In this document: positions 55,701 to 62,378 of the stretch, one piece after another
Numbering within the stretch: the stretch's first letter is position 1
Layout: each line of letters starts with the position of its first letter
DNA from: Verrucomicrobiales bacterium
GTDB lineage: Bacteria > Verrucomicrobiota > Verrucomicrobiia > Limisphaerales > UBA11320
Direction: 5' to 3'
Assembly (NCBI GenBank): GCA_016793885.1
Contig: JAEUHE010000039.1
Coordinates: 1 to 64,000 of the forward strand
DNA: 64,000 bases
Made by a program: the position numbers and the translations under genes
Notes under the pieces: model-generated
Database searches by the model: none
What the model was told of the DNA's origin: nothing
The model's input: only the letters and a program-made list of their open reading frames with translations

Positions 55701-57189
55701 GAGAATTGGTCCGGGAATCCACCGCGATGATTCGATCAGTGGGAACGGTGAAGAGGTAGCGCTTCGTTTGCCCGGGCGATTCGATCTGGTCGGACACGAC
55801 GTCGCCCAATGCGATGGTTTCGAGCCCGTCCTGGATCGGCACCAGGTCGATGCGGAAGGCGTTGGCGGCTCCATCTTCGGCGTAATAGCCGTCGACGACG
55901 AGTGAGTACGTGCCGGTCAGCTTCAGATTCAAAGGTCCGCGGTCTCCCCCTCGAAGGTTGGATTGTTCCAGGAAATTATTTTGCGGATCGTAGAGTCGCC
56001 AGGTCGCATTTGGAGGGTTGTTGGTGGTGGATACATCGACGAAGAGACGCGAGCCCGCGCTGGCCGCGAAGCGATAGATTCGGCTTTCCTGCAAGGGAGT
56101 CAGGTTCCCGAGGATCGGTGTGCCGGGAACGACGGTGGAACCAGAGCTCTCGGTGAGTAGTCGGAGTCGATAGGGGGAGGTGCCGGCACTCGTCCGGCGC
56201 ACGTAGAAATGGTAATCCCCGGCCGGCAGCAGCAGCAACGGGACCCCCGCATGGCTCTCGCTGTTATTCAGCGTGGAGTGGTTCACTGCCACTCCGCTCG
56301 GGCCTTCCATCCAGAGTTGAACGTTGGCGCTGTTGGTGAGCGAGTCCACTAGGACCCGGGTCTCCTCGGCTAGCGTGAAATGGTAAGAGTTGGTGGAAGC
56401 GTTGACCAACTCCCCGGCGATCACTTGGTTCAGAGTGTAGGGGGTTCCGGGGAGCGGGGGGGGCGGCGTGTTTCCGAGGAACTCGGGTAGAAAAGAATAT
56501 CGCATCGCCTCCTGATTGGAGACATACCCCTCGACTAGGACGGTGTATTCGCCGCTCACACCCAGGGTTAACGGTGGTTCCGTGGCGAAGCCGCGACTGA
56601 ACGTTTCCCTGTTGTAGGGATCGATCAGCCGCCACCAGATATTGCCAGGCGTGGAGACAAAGAGGCGCCTGAAGGAGAATTGGTCTCCGGCGTTGGCCGT
56701 GAACCGATAGAGGTGGGAGTCGTTGCCCAGGCTGAGCGTGTTGGAGACCACGGTGTCCGGAGTGAGCAGGCGGGCTGACTCCAGATTGACGAAACGAAAC
56801 TGATATCCATTGGTGCTGGCGTTGAGTCCGTCCAAGTCGAGCCGGTAGAATCCAGGCTCCAGCGACACGATGGCTCCACTCCCGGCATCGGACTGGTTGA
56901 AAGGACGGGAATCCACATGGACCCGTGTGGGCCCCTCCAGCGTCCACCGGACATTGGACTCGTTGGTAAGGGCATCGAAGTAAAACCGGCTGCGGGCGGA
57001 GAGGCTGAAGGTATAGCGGTCCACCTCGCCGGGAATCCCGATGGTGCCGCTCACAATATTGGTCGAGCTGACTTGCGCCGGTGCCTCGGCAGTCGGGTGA
57101 AGCAACCAGAGGATGGCTAACGGAAGCACTCGAGGACTGAACCGACGAAGTAACGAGGATACGACACACATACGCAAATCGGAATTCAT
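43786..57189 (-). CDS. giant secreted repeat protein B
   Basis: About 4,467 residues. The start ATG 57189 gives MNSDLRMCVV and a signal peptide (VLPLAILWLLHPTAEAPAQ); the frame is open 19 codons further. Residues ~40-1710 are eight dyads of two alternating ~100-residue PPC-like repeats (YRFSxxxxTxxYFDSL / GxYTLLVEGHxxDxAxG types). Four CARDB-like domains follow (~1710-2225), four Calx-beta-like (~2226-2640), one more CARDB, a carboxypeptidase-regulatory-like module (~2758-3266), a Cys-rich stretch (~3280-3400), a module homologous to the 34845 protein (~3463-3920), three cadherin/Ig-like repeats (~3973-4273) and a cohesin-like end finishing ESQFFRAIQN. It is probably a long surface fibre or adhesin. 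It converges on the 13597-43063 run across the tandem repeat. Confidence 0.92.
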   Translation of the reverse strand: MNSDLRMCVVSSLLRRFSPRVLPLAILWLLHPTAEAPAQVSSTNIVSGTIGIPGEVDRYTFSLSARSRFYFDALTNESNVRWTLEGPTRVHVDSRPFNQSDAGSGAIVSLEPGFYRLDLDGLNASTNGYQFRFVNLESARLLTPDTVVSNTLSLGNDSHLYRFTANAGDQFSFRRLFVSTPGNIWWRLIDPYNRETFSRGFATEPPLTLGVSGEYTVLVEGYVSNQEAMRYSFLPEFLGNTPPPPLPGTPYTLNQVIAGELVNASTNSYHFTLAEETRVLVDSLTNSANVQLWMEGPSGVAVNHSTLNNSESHAGVPLLLLPAGDYHFYVRRTSAGTSPYRLRLLTESSGSTVVPGTPILGNLTPLQESRIYRFAASAGSRLFVDVSTTNNPPNATWRLYDPQNNFLEQSNLRGGDRGPLNLKLTGTYSLVVDGYYAEDGAANAFRIDLVPIQDGLETIALGDVVSDQIESPGQTKRYLFTVPTDRIIAVDSRTNSPLRVLLEGPSGRLVNNVPLASIDGFSPGHIRFAPAGDYTLTVTATGDTTGGYGFRLVDLSAAQQVGLNTPISGTLNPANEVDAFRFTTPPGTRIFFNSVNNSGMPNAYWRCVDSVGNAVFSQGLADVGPRVLTAGGTYTVVIDGYHSEATIGNYTFSLVTPQDEVHSLALNTLVQGTVTLPGQTHLYTFSLINRTSVSFDAIIPNAGVVWSLDGPSGRIINERGFASSDAAQGIPPLNLPPGAYQLQVKGMRDETGDFSFRLLDLGSAEIVPLNATIARTLDPARETDAFSFAVSAGTEAYFDLVAQTGMPNAYWRCINSRGERIFGGGIADVGPLLLTEGGVYTLLVEGHPADTASGNYSFTIWNVVDGARSLVLGSEVSGNITTPGQTQEYRFSVPASTQVYFDSLSNDSSMLWTLQGAGQQWVSRRSFISSDGSGSADPVHTLTPGEYTLTISATGDNTGAFSFRLLNLTSGSPISPGVTVGGNLSPGNRTDVYRLEVTPGDRYFFDWISKANLPNLYWRLLDPDGTKVFGNHLSDSETNRFLVGGAYTLLVEGHHLDQAAGAYQFRVVSAGNVPPTPFTGSLLALGTTVSGSLPTATSTNLYRFALSAPTRLYFDALTYSSVSWSLAGPSGLVVNNRAFWSSDSAFISDSSVMCPAGEYGLTITGLAGAYSFRVLDAATATTISRDTLVSGTLEPAGATVLRRFEAQAGDAMFMDGRPAVGFSAIPSLRILSPRGKLVLSDSISSDTDNLIAPETGTYLISIEGRPNETAASGSFSFLLHSRGDTTNTIVLGERVAGSLTTPGHRRYYQLNLSTPATVFFDSLANNDLTWSLFGPQGEIVSSRAFWSSDSVDGRSILNLLAGNHVLVVDPAAATVGEFAFRLVDSSSAQPFTTGALVNGNLEPGNSLRLYRFNATTGQRLYVDGRPTSGFSSAPYMKIYSPLGDLVMDNTQVTTDIELPPLPQTGSYLMSVEGRYSDTSTNGLFSFLIHSITDLTNTMTVGARVEGSISIPGQRHYHRFSLTQPLRVFFDTLSDSSITATLTGPTGTLFDSRQLWSTDSADGNALLELAAGEYQLVIDPNAATLGSYAFRLIDASTATPMTLGQVVNGTLAPGVSSRLYRFEAQAGARFYFDGRPTSGFSATPYCKIYSPYGNVSLDAQSITTDREFSLLETGDYVLAVEGRYSDTSAEGQYSFLLVLNPPPLSQTLFNTNIAPDLTVSGVTLTPNANLQSGQSVLVRWTTRNEGAAATGSSFTEQVTVRNTGTSQVLVSRTLAYDDATSGPIEPAQSRARSLSIQLPDGSGSAGALQVTVTTDTLNNLTEQNGSSTAEANNSASINTTASLAPYPDLQTIQLSAEPLSGWTNGQTITLRWITTNSGNRATLGSWSESVRIRNTNTSSIILSTSLPYEESDPEQGPIAPASSRTRSLQFTVPADSTAFGAFEITVSADETDELFEYNPAGTGEQNNSQRLVTLSAPDLRVAGLAITASPALQAGAELVIQWNTTNQGNTLASGAFYDRVLVRNTNTAEVLLNTLLPYTPTLVGNGPLPAGAARARQQSLRLPDGARGIGGLEITISTDALNQLVEHNPAGTGESNNDSTVRISIADRPYPDLVITSVTAPAQAQSGQQVPVVWTVRNNGTTPATNGWADQLFLSQDPTPGSDTFLASVSFAGILNAGQSLTRTQQVSLPAFGAGARYFVVETDAANRVFEENETNNVGVSSQPTSVPTILTLQLSSTRVSENAGSQAVQATVVRNSDTTAALTVALGNSQPSRAIIPGSLTLPIGAASGTFWIEIRDDAVALGDVTITLTAQAPGHVTVTNQLVVLDNDSPALALRLSATTISEAASPGALTGQLSRNAQTNLPLTVSLTSDRPGAIAVPASVTFLPGQTNTSFNLTLTDDDVVTGNRVASIFASATGFSPVSTSITLLENDTVALTLQLSDSSVGEATLNPAAIATLTRSPISSATLRVLLSTNGGNLVQLPSEVTIPANQPGVAFPVNVRNDTLAYGAQTVNLVAQAIGSDGSPIPGATASSVLTVREDDGPTLNIAFQSAVIEEGASTLAIVSRNTPPTNSLTVSINATPAGQATAPATVLLPVGVTATNITVRGVSDGVSDGIKEVVFTALAVGYNPGTAPLTVTDIDVPDLAVVEVTVPPSSLTDGLISAIWSVTNSGLATAVGTWVDEVYLSTDAQGANASLITAVTNQGPLLVGEGYSRSRSFLLPSDPGTYWVLVRTDATRTLTEGSDRNNVLVSGPIAVRPSYRATVSTDIDSAISGTPIPLQGRTFLSTDGSPASFRTATVRINVNQVRRVLQVVSDAQGNFSTTFQPIPGEAGVYTIGADHPRVREDEAQDQFTLLGMAAVPWQVSLRLAPNELASGSIEVRNLSPLPLTGIEVAGEGVPLGFELAAAMTNSLAGNQVATLNFSLLTTLTSGASGRIALVVTSAEGAILRIPIDFVIAPPTAELVAEPASLQRGMLRGTQTLVQFDVINRGGVASGELSVALPVTPWLSLVSPSPLPSIPPAGRTTIVLALNPATNLPLTVYSGSLSVIGQEQASVSVPFTFRALSEARGDLVLTATDEYTYFVSGAPKLTNATLVLRDPFTNGIVAQARTDSAGQVRFNNLLEGDYLLEASAPGHGSTRGGIRVVPGITKEQEVFLTQETVRYEWSVVPTQIEDHYRVVLQPQFETEVPQPNLVVENPQIMPLVTPGRVSQFEIRLRNTGRIALQRVRIPVPSHPKLIITPLVTEIEELPALTSISVPVTIQVADAPPPGTVGLQGAVGLAGPETCEGTECVIHMPIDTSFKCGENFVFKEADVTLQVICVPETGCQFPNADITRIDFMTASRLAAEAELDCLLGKMNECQKARVRGYLRSGDFGSVDGPFGFGISDFCGCAPPERIPQMFNVASNYLSSLGFSPVGSAPGFVNFGTVTLVSEVPCNQPFPVPPALAGPELQGLGGTLPPPAAVCAKVRMELSQDITLTRSAFRGTLVLENNSGGSLTDIQLTVDFRDGNNQSAASLFAVRGPTLSGLSAVDGSGTLANTATGSAEYLFIPTLDAAPTQPTGYYIGGTLRFKENGQTVTIQLLPGAITVLPEARLTLEYFQQRDVYSDDPFTLEIEPSEPFVLGLRARNGGAGTARNFRIASAQPRIIENEKGLDIDFKLIGARLDNQPVDPSFTLNLGTIDPGASKTVLWDMASNLQGKFIDYRASFEHVDALGGKNLSLIEAVTVHELIHLVQDDRVGSDSLPDFLVNDSPDQQSLPDVIYLSTGLNEPVTLASNPRVDSPATTNDLVVQLTTTMSPGWSYLRLPNPGADFRLVSATRADGKTLRLGPNIWTTDRSFPSAQTGAVREQLLHLLDHNSSGSYTLRFAPTVADTNAPASAVAALPASSPSRFAVEWSGSDGAGESGIAFFDIFVSINGSPYTNWLARTTLRSALFDGINGSRYSFYSRATDLDGNVEIVPTLPDAQTTANSANTPPTLIPLADVTIDEGTQLNLRANAIDIDLPRQTISYALISAPAGATIDSASGNIRWQTGEAQGGSVARFILTATDNGEPSLIATQSVQVTVRELNSAPSFVSASTEILADEGIALAERILASDNDLPEQTLTWELAAGAPQGLSLDPALGILRWTPSEDQGPGDYPITVTVRDNGSPRQAASRTLRLRVREVNQAPSLNAIPLQAALVQTTLVVTNSATDPDRPAQEFFFSLGAGAPRGARIDRNTGVFTWTPSAEYARSTNQVTIQVTDNGAPSLTASQPLRIIVGDYLEARLGHGIALAGQSASVPIVIFTTIPATNVSFTVQVPEGRLTGFTLPTAASPLASARIQALGGNRYQVQLGTLPGVSLSGERIVSQLTFQTVANQSSAFVPLFISNVAAIQSNGSPLPRALGQPGRVVYLGREPLLEMVESAQQVDLTIYGSGDTYNIESTPSLAPGFQWTPFWSGVLIDYMDVIPVDPTEESQFFRAIQN

Positions 57190-57496
57190 GATTGAGCCAG
57201 TGTTAAGGGTGCGACGCAGCCGCGCTTGGAGCAAGAAAAAACCCATCCTCGCTGTTTACGAAAATGGCTGAGCACTTCTTTCATTCGGCGTTTAGATTTC
57301 TTGCCCTGCCCTGTTGGCTCACGGTGGCCGCACCTTCAACTCCTTGGCAGTGTGGCATGGGCGCTATTAAACCACGGTTAATCGAATCTGAAATCGATTT
57401 CAGGTAGGAGGTGACGTGCCGTTTTGACACAACGAATCCTCCTAGTCCTTTCGATTCCAGTGGACGGCAAGAAATGATGAATCTATTGAAAGGGGA
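57190..57496. promoter_or_regulatory. divergent promoter region with 16-bp palindrome
   Basis: This 307-base gap lies between giant B (-) and the SGNH enzyme (+). It contains the perfect palindrome CTGAAATCGATTTCAG at 57388-57403, a candidate operator serving both directions. TTGACA at 57424-57429 is a consensus -35 for the plus strand, but no good -10 follows at 16-19 bases. Nothing else was recognised. Confidence 0.4.
57388..57403. promoter_or_regulatory. perfect 16-bp palindrome, candidate operator
   Basis: CTGAAATCGATTTCAG reads identically on both strands and lies ~94 bases before the SGNH start and ~199 bases before the giant B start. This is a typical symmetric dimer site; the regulator is unknown. 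Confidence 0.45.
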
Positions 57497-58861
57497 ATGC
57501 GCATTTCTTTCATTCTCTCCCTGGGGCTTCTGGTGGTCGGTTGGGTGTTGGGTTTGACCGCTCCGACCCGACTTGCGGCTGCTTCGAGCGTGGAAATTCC
57601 GGCCAGTGACGACGGGTTGCCGGGCGCTGGACCCATTCGGCGCTATGATTGGTTCAAGGAGTTGTGGAGGGCTCGTCGGACGGAGTGGGCCAGGCGGGTG
57701 GAGCAGGATCGTGGGGCGGTGGTGTTCTTGGGTGACTCGATCACCCAGGGTTGGGGCGATGCCATGGGCGGGGCGTTTCCGGGGTTGAAGGTTGCGAACC
57801 GAGGAATCAGCGGTGACACGACGCGCGGCCTTTTGATTCGGCTGAAGGAGGATGTGCTGGATCTTCATCCGCGGGCGGTGGTTCTGCTCATCGGAACCAA
57901 TGACCTCGAAGAAAAGGCGACCCCGGAGACGATCGCGGGGAACGTTAAACTGATTTTGGCGGCGCTGGCGCAGCACGATGCATCCCTGCCGGTTCTGGTT
58001 TGTCAGGTTTTTCCGAGCTCGGCTGAAAAGAGCCGGCCGGCGGATCAGATCAAGAAGCTAAACCAGCTCTACGCTGCCGCCATCAAGGGTAACGGTCGAT
58101 TCCAGATGGTGGAGACCTGGCCTTTGTTTGCCAATGCGCAGGGGGATGCCAAGGTGGAGGAGTTTCCGGACCTGCTGCATCCCAACGAGGTGGGATATCG
58201 GAAATGGGGGAATGCGCTGACACCGTTGCTCTCAACCCTGGAGCTTATCGAGACCGCTTCTGAGCCCTTCGTGGCGGAGCCTGGATTTGAGAGTTTGTTC
58301 AACGGCAAGGATCTCACGGGATGGGGGTATCGGACGACCTCTGCTGGTGATCGCAAGGCGCGCGAGGGTTGGCAAAAGAGTGATCCGAACGCTCCGCCCT
58401 GGCCGGTCATTGAGGCGCCGGTTGCTTTTCCTGGAATGCAGGCCAGCTCCGATGGTCGTTTCCAGGCGATTGGCGGTCGGCTCGTGGTGACCGCACCGCC
58501 GGAGGGACGGAAGATCCAGCAGCTTTATACCACTCGCGAATTTTCGCAGAACTTCATCCTGAAGTTGGAGTTCCGGGCGGCGGCCAACGCCGACAGTGGT
58601 GTGTTCTTAAGAGGAAATCAGCTGCAATGCCGCGACTATCCGTTGGCTGGGCCCTACAAGCAGCTGAAACAGTTCCGTCACCTGGATTGGAACCAGATGG
58701 TGGTGGCCGTCACCAATGGGGTGGCGTATGCCACCTGTAACGGGGAGGTTCTCGAGAGCGCCATGAAACTCCCATTGACTGGACCGATTGGGGTGGAGGG
58801 CGACAAGGGACAGCTGGAGTATCGTCGGATTCAGATCCGGGAGCTGGGGAATCCGAGGTGA
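57497..58861 (+). CDS. secreted SGNH hydrolase fused to DUF1080 domain
   Basis: 454 residues with a signal peptide (MRISFILSLGLLVVGWVLGL). The SGNH/GDSL domain spans ~40-250: block I VVFLGDSITQGWG (Ser81), block II Gly in NRGISGDTTRG, block III LLIGTND (Asn135) and block V DLLHPN (Asp225, His228). From ~258 the DUF1080 (3-keto-disaccharide hydrolase type, concanavalin-like) domain runs to the end: FESLFNGKDLTGWG, SGVFLRGNQLQC, GPIGVEGDKGQLEYRRIQIREL. The enzyme probably deacylates and binds or cleaves extracellular polysaccharide. AAAGGGG lies immediately before the ATG, an unusually short spacing. Confidence 0.92.
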   Translation: MRISFILSLGLLVVGWVLGLTAPTRLAAASSVEIPASDDGLPGAGPIRRYDWFKELWRARRTEWARRVEQDRGAVVFLGDSITQGWGDAMGGAFPGLKVANRGISGDTTRGLLIRLKEDVLDLHPRAVVLLIGTNDLEEKATPETIAGNVKLILAALAQHDASLPVLVCQVFPSSAEKSRPADQIKKLNQLYAAAIKGNGRFQMVETWPLFANAQGDAKVEEFPDLLHPNEVGYRKWGNALTPLLSTLELIETASEPFVAEPGFESLFNGKDLTGWGYRTTSAGDRKAREGWQKSDPNAPPWPVIEAPVAFPGMQASSDGRFQAIGGRLVVTAPPEGRKIQQLYTTREFSQNFILKLEFRAAANADSGVFLRGNQLQCRDYPLAGPYKQLKQFRHLDWNQMVVAVTNGVAYATCNGEVLESAMKLPLTGPIGVEGDKGQLEYRRIQIRELGNPR

Positions 58862-58868
58862 TGGAGTG

Positions 58869-58946
58869 TGGGCCAGGCCGGCCCAGGGGGCGGGGAAGGT
58901 CCTAGGACGGACGTCTCTACACTGTAGCGTGGGCCGTGTCGGCCCA
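58869..58946. repeat. pair of TGGGCC-N5-GGCCCA hairpins
   Basis: Two 17-base hairpins, at 58869-58885 and 58930-58946, share the arms TGGGCC/GGCCCA but have different 5-base loops (AGGCC and GTGTC). They lie in the 134-base gap between the SGNH and S9 peptidase genes. They could be paired REP-type elements or a terminator/anti-terminator; no U-tract follows. Confidence 0.65.
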
Positions 58947-58995
58947 TGGGGGGCATCTCCGTCCTGGACTGGAGGCGGTTTTCTCACGCACTCTC

Positions 58996-60930
58996 ATGCC
59001 CATGAAGACTTGGCTCATCTCCACCGGACTGTCCCTGGCTCTGACATTTTCCGCATCGGGAGCCGGAGTTCCCGACAACTTGGTGGTGGAAGGTGTTCCA
59101 TCATTTCCGGATGAGCTGAGATCCTCCGTCTCCCGCTACTTGGAGTTTAGGACCGCGGCGTTCTACAGTTGGCATCCGCAGGAACGTTCCATGCTGATCG
59201 GCACCCGCTTCGCCGAAACGCCGCAACTTCATTGGGTAGGGGCACCCGGGGCGGCACGCCGGCAGCTCACATTCTCCACCGAGCCCGTCCGCGGAGGGGC
59301 TTTTCGTCCCAAAACTGGGGACTGTATTCTTTACACTCAGGATTCGGGCGGCGGTGAGTTCTTTCAGCTCTACCGCTACGATGTCAAAGAAGGCCGAACC
59401 ACGCTCCTCTCCGACGGCAAGTCGCGTTATACCGGGGCGATGTGGTCTCATACCGGGCGCTGGATCGCCTACAGCTCCACCCAGCGCAACGGCAAGGACA
59501 CCGATCTCTATGTGATGAATCCTGATGATCCCAAGTCCGCCCGCCGTGTTCTAGAGGTCACGGGAGGGGGATGGGGCATCGAGGACTGGTCATGGGATGA
59601 TGCCGAGCTGTTGGTGAGCGAGCGGGTGTCGATCAACGAGAGCTGGCTGTATCGGTTGGATCTCAAATCAGGCGTCAAGACGGCGCTGGCATCGTCGCGT
59701 GAAAAGCCTCAAGCCTACGGTACCGCACTGTTCAGCCTCGACTCCCAATCGATCTACTGGACCACCGACGGGAGTTCGGAGTTTCAGCAGCTGTACCGGG
59801 TGGACCTCGGGACGCAGAAGGCGACCCTTCTCTCCGGAGGGATTCCCTGGGACGTGGAAGACGTCGCGCTCTCGCCGGATGGCCGGCGGGTAGCCTTGGT
59901 TGCGAATGAGCGAGGGAGCAGCGTGCTCTATCTGGTCGATGCGCGCACGGGGCGTGTCCTTCAGCAGCCGCGCATTCCCAAGGGTGTGATGGGTGGGCTT
60001 CGCTGGCATGAAAACGGACGCGACCTCGGGTTTACCCTCTCGTCCGCGCAGGCTCCCAGCGATGCCTACTCCCTCGATGTCCGGTCGGGCAAATTGACCC
60101 GTTGGACGGAGAGCGAGACCGGGGGATTGGACGCCGCTCGATTCTCGGAGCCGGAGTTGGTGGAGTTGAAGAGTTTCGATGGATTGACCATTTCTGGGTT
60201 TCTGTATCGCCCGGATTCCCAGCGTTTTCCGGGACGACGGCCGGTGGTGGTCAATATTCACGGAGGTCCGGAATCGCAATCTCGCCCCAGCTTTTTGGGT
60301 CGATTGAACTACCTGATGGACGAATTGGGCGTGGCGTTGTTGGTGCCCAACGTGCGGGGATCGAGCGGGTACGGCAAAACCTTCCTTACTTTGGACAATG
60401 GTTTTAAGCGGGAGGACAGCGTCAAGGACATCGGCGCGTTCCTGGGCTGGATTCGCCAGGACGGACGGTTGGATGGAGATCGGATCGCGGTCATGGGCGG
60501 GAGCTACGGCGGTTACATGGTGTTGGCCTCCATGATCCATTTCAACGACCAGCTGCGGTGTGGCATCGACATTGTTGGGATCTCGAACTTCCTGACGTTT
60601 CTCAAAAACACCCAGGACTATCGGCGCGATCTGCGTCGGGTCGAATACGGGGATGAGCGGGACCCGAAGATGGCGGAATTCATGGCGCGGATATCCCCGA
60701 CCGCTCAGGTTTCCCAATTGCGTAAGCCACTTTTTGTGGTGCAGGGCAAAAACGATCCTCGAGTGCCATTGACGGAGGCCGAGCAAATGGTGAAGGCCAT
60801 TCGGGATCAGGGGGGGATGGTGTGGTATCTGATGGCCAAGGATGAGGGGCACGGGTTTGCCAAGAAGAAGAACGCGGACTTTCAATGGTTGAGCAGTGTG
60901 CTGTTTTTTCGCGAGCACCTGATAAAATAG
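58996..60930 (+). CDS. secreted S9 family (prolyl oligopeptidase-type) peptidase
   Basis: 644 residues from ATG 58996 (ATG 59002 is possible) with a signal peptide ([19 protein letters not shown]). Residues ~60-380 form a beta-propeller of TolB/DPP-like blades ([23 protein letters not shown]). Residues ~390-640 are the alpha/beta hydrolase domain: oxyanion region [15 protein letters not shown], nucleophile GGSYGGYM (Ser ~503), Asp in [14 protein letters not shown] (~586) and His in [11 protein letters not shown] (~619). This is the S9C/acylaminoacyl peptidase-like pattern. It should cleave short peptides in the periplasm or outside. Confidence 0.93.
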   Translation: MPMKTWLISTGLSLALTFSASGAGVPDNLVVEGVPSFPDELRSSVSRYLEFRTAAFYSWHPQERSMLIGTRFAETPQLHWVGAPGAARRQLTFSTEPVRGGAFRPKTGDCILYTQDSGGGEFFQLYRYDVKEGRTTLLSDGKSRYTGAMWSHTGRWIAYSSTQRNGKDTDLYVMNPDDPKSARRVLEVTGGGWGIEDWSWDDAELLVSERVSINESWLYRLDLKSGVKTALASSREKPQAYGTALFSLDSQSIYWTTDGSSEFQQLYRVDLGTQKATLLSGGIPWDVEDVALSPDGRRVALVANERGSSVLYLVDARTGRVLQQPRIPKGVMGGLRWHENGRDLGFTLSSAQAPSDAYSLDVRSGKLTRWTESETGGLDAARFSEPELVELKSFDGLTISGFLYRPDSQRFPGRRPVVVNIHGGPESQSRPSFLGRLNYLMDELGVALLVPNVRGSSGYGKTFLTLDNGFKREDSVKDIGAFLGWIRQDGRLDGDRIAVMGGSYGGYMVLASMIHFNDQLRCGIDIVGISNFLTFLKNTQDYRRDLRRVEYGDERDPKMAEFMARISPTAQVSQLRKPLFVVQGKNDPRVPLTEAEQMVKAIRDQGGMVWYLMAKDEGHGFAKKKNADFQWLSSVLFFREHLIK

Positions 60931-61012
60931 CGCGGGACTTTCTCACTTTCCCATTGCGTGTTCCGATCCACTCGATACTTTCAACCGCATTACCATACGA
61001 ACACCGTCATCT

Positions 61013-62056
61013 ATGAGCACGACAGCTAATAATTTCCCGAAACTGCACAACGCCATGTGGCCTGGTCTCGTGGGCAAGGGTTCGCCCGGGGCCGAGCCGA
61101 GCATCGATCTCGACACCATGTTGGACCTCACGGCGAAGGCAGAGGTCAACGGGGTTCGTTTCGATGGTGTGGACCTGTTTCTCTATGATCCGCATGTCAG
61201 CATCGATATCGATGACAACGGCCTGAAGGCTTTGGCGGACAAGATTCGCAGCAAGGGCTTCGTGGTGGGTTCGGTGGTGGCACCGGTCTGGTTTGAAGGT
61301 TCGGCGATGGGCGATGAGGCCAAGCGCAAGAACTGGGTCGACGCGGTTCGCAAAGCGTGTCGGATCGCCAAGCGCCTCCGGGAGCTGGGGGTTCGTCCCT
61401 ACGGGGTGGTTCGGGTGGACTCCGCGGCCGGGGTGCATGACTGGGCCAAAGATCCAAAAAACAATACCAAGCTCATTGCCAAAACTTTCAAGGAAGGCAC
61501 CAAGGTCGCCAAGGATCACGGCGAGCGTTTGGCCGCCGAGGGAGAGATTTGCTGGGGAGCGATGCACAGCTGGAAGTACATGCTCCAGCTGCTGGAAGAG
61601 GTCGATCAGCCGAAGTATCTGGGTTTCCAGGCCGACATGGCTCACACGCTCCTGTATACCTTGGGCTACAATGCCCCCGAGCATCGGATTGTGCCGGCCA
61701 AGTTCCATTGGGAGCCTGAGCTGTTCCACGCCGCCATGAAGAAGCTGACCAAGGCGCTGCGTCCTTGGACCATCGATTTCCATGTCGCTCAAAACGACGC
61801 GACGGTCAAAGGCTCGGGTTCCCACGACAAGACCGGCCGTCACTGCTTGGCCACCGATCCGAACGGTAAGCTGAACATTGCTCGCGATGCGGGGTATTGG
61901 CTGCGCGACGATGCCGGTAAAGTCACCAAGAAGTTCAAACACATCTGTTGGGATGGGTGTATGTTCCCCAACGATGTGATGTACAAGCAGCAGACTTGGA
62001 ACGACATTCTGGCCTCCATGATCCAGGTTCGTGAGAACCATGGATGGAAGGCGTAA
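61013..62056 (+). CDS. sugar phosphate isomerase/epimerase-like TIM barrel protein
   Basis: 347 residues, cytosolic, with no signal peptide. The fold is the xylose isomerase-like/AP endonuclease 2 TIM barrel, with acidic and His residues at strand ends suitable for a divalent metal: [50 protein letters not shown] and [14 protein letters not shown]. Members isomerise or epimerise sugars or inositols; the substrate here is unknown. The PVC group has many paralogues used in carbohydrate degradation, which fits the SGNH/DUF1080 neighbour. Confidence 0.85.
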   Translation: MSTTANNFPKLHNAMWPGLVGKGSPGAEPSIDLDTMLDLTAKAEVNGVRFDGVDLFLYDPHVSIDIDDNGLKALADKIRSKGFVVGSVVAPVWFEGSAMGDEAKRKNWVDAVRKACRIAKRLRELGVRPYGVVRVDSAAGVHDWAKDPKNNTKLIAKTFKEGTKVAKDHGERLAAEGEICWGAMHSWKYMLQLLEEVDQPKYLGFQADMAHTLLYTLGYNAPEHRIVPAKFHWEPELFHAAMKKLTKALRPWTIDFHVAQNDATVKGSGSHDKTGRHCLATDPNGKLNIARDAGYWLRDDAGKVTKKFKHICWDGCMFPNDVMYKQQTWNDILASMIQVRENHGWKA

Positions 62057-62378
62057 GGCGAGACGGGGTGACGATACGGGGTAGGGCGAGATTTGACCGC
62101 GAAGCGGTCCGACGAGGTTTATAGTTCTGATTTCCGGTCGAGCCCTGATGGGCCCAAGGGCATCGAACTGTGCCAAGGCTGCGTCCGAGGAGAGCCCAGG
62201 TGGAGACGATCGCTTAGCGGCCCTTCCGGAGTTGCCCTCCTTCTGATTCTAAGCCTGGGGCAGGAGTGGGCTCGAGCAGAGTCTCGCCCTACCTGGGTGA
62301 CGATCGCCTGGCGGCCTCCCGAAGCCGGCCCCCTATTTTCACATTCCGGCTCGAATATTTTTCCGCCTGGTGCATCTT
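62057..62378. other. intergenic region with fold-back structure, no gene
   Basis: This 322-base gap holds a perfect small hairpin at 62095-62109 (GACCGC-N3-GCGGTC). It is followed by an inverted arrangement with AGTTC ... GAGCCC-TGAT-GGGC ... GAACT around 62120-62170. An overlapping open frame (62093-62803) has a hydrophobic stretch but changes into the wrong frame of the DsbD-like gene and is not accepted. No promoter was recognised. Confidence 0.5.
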
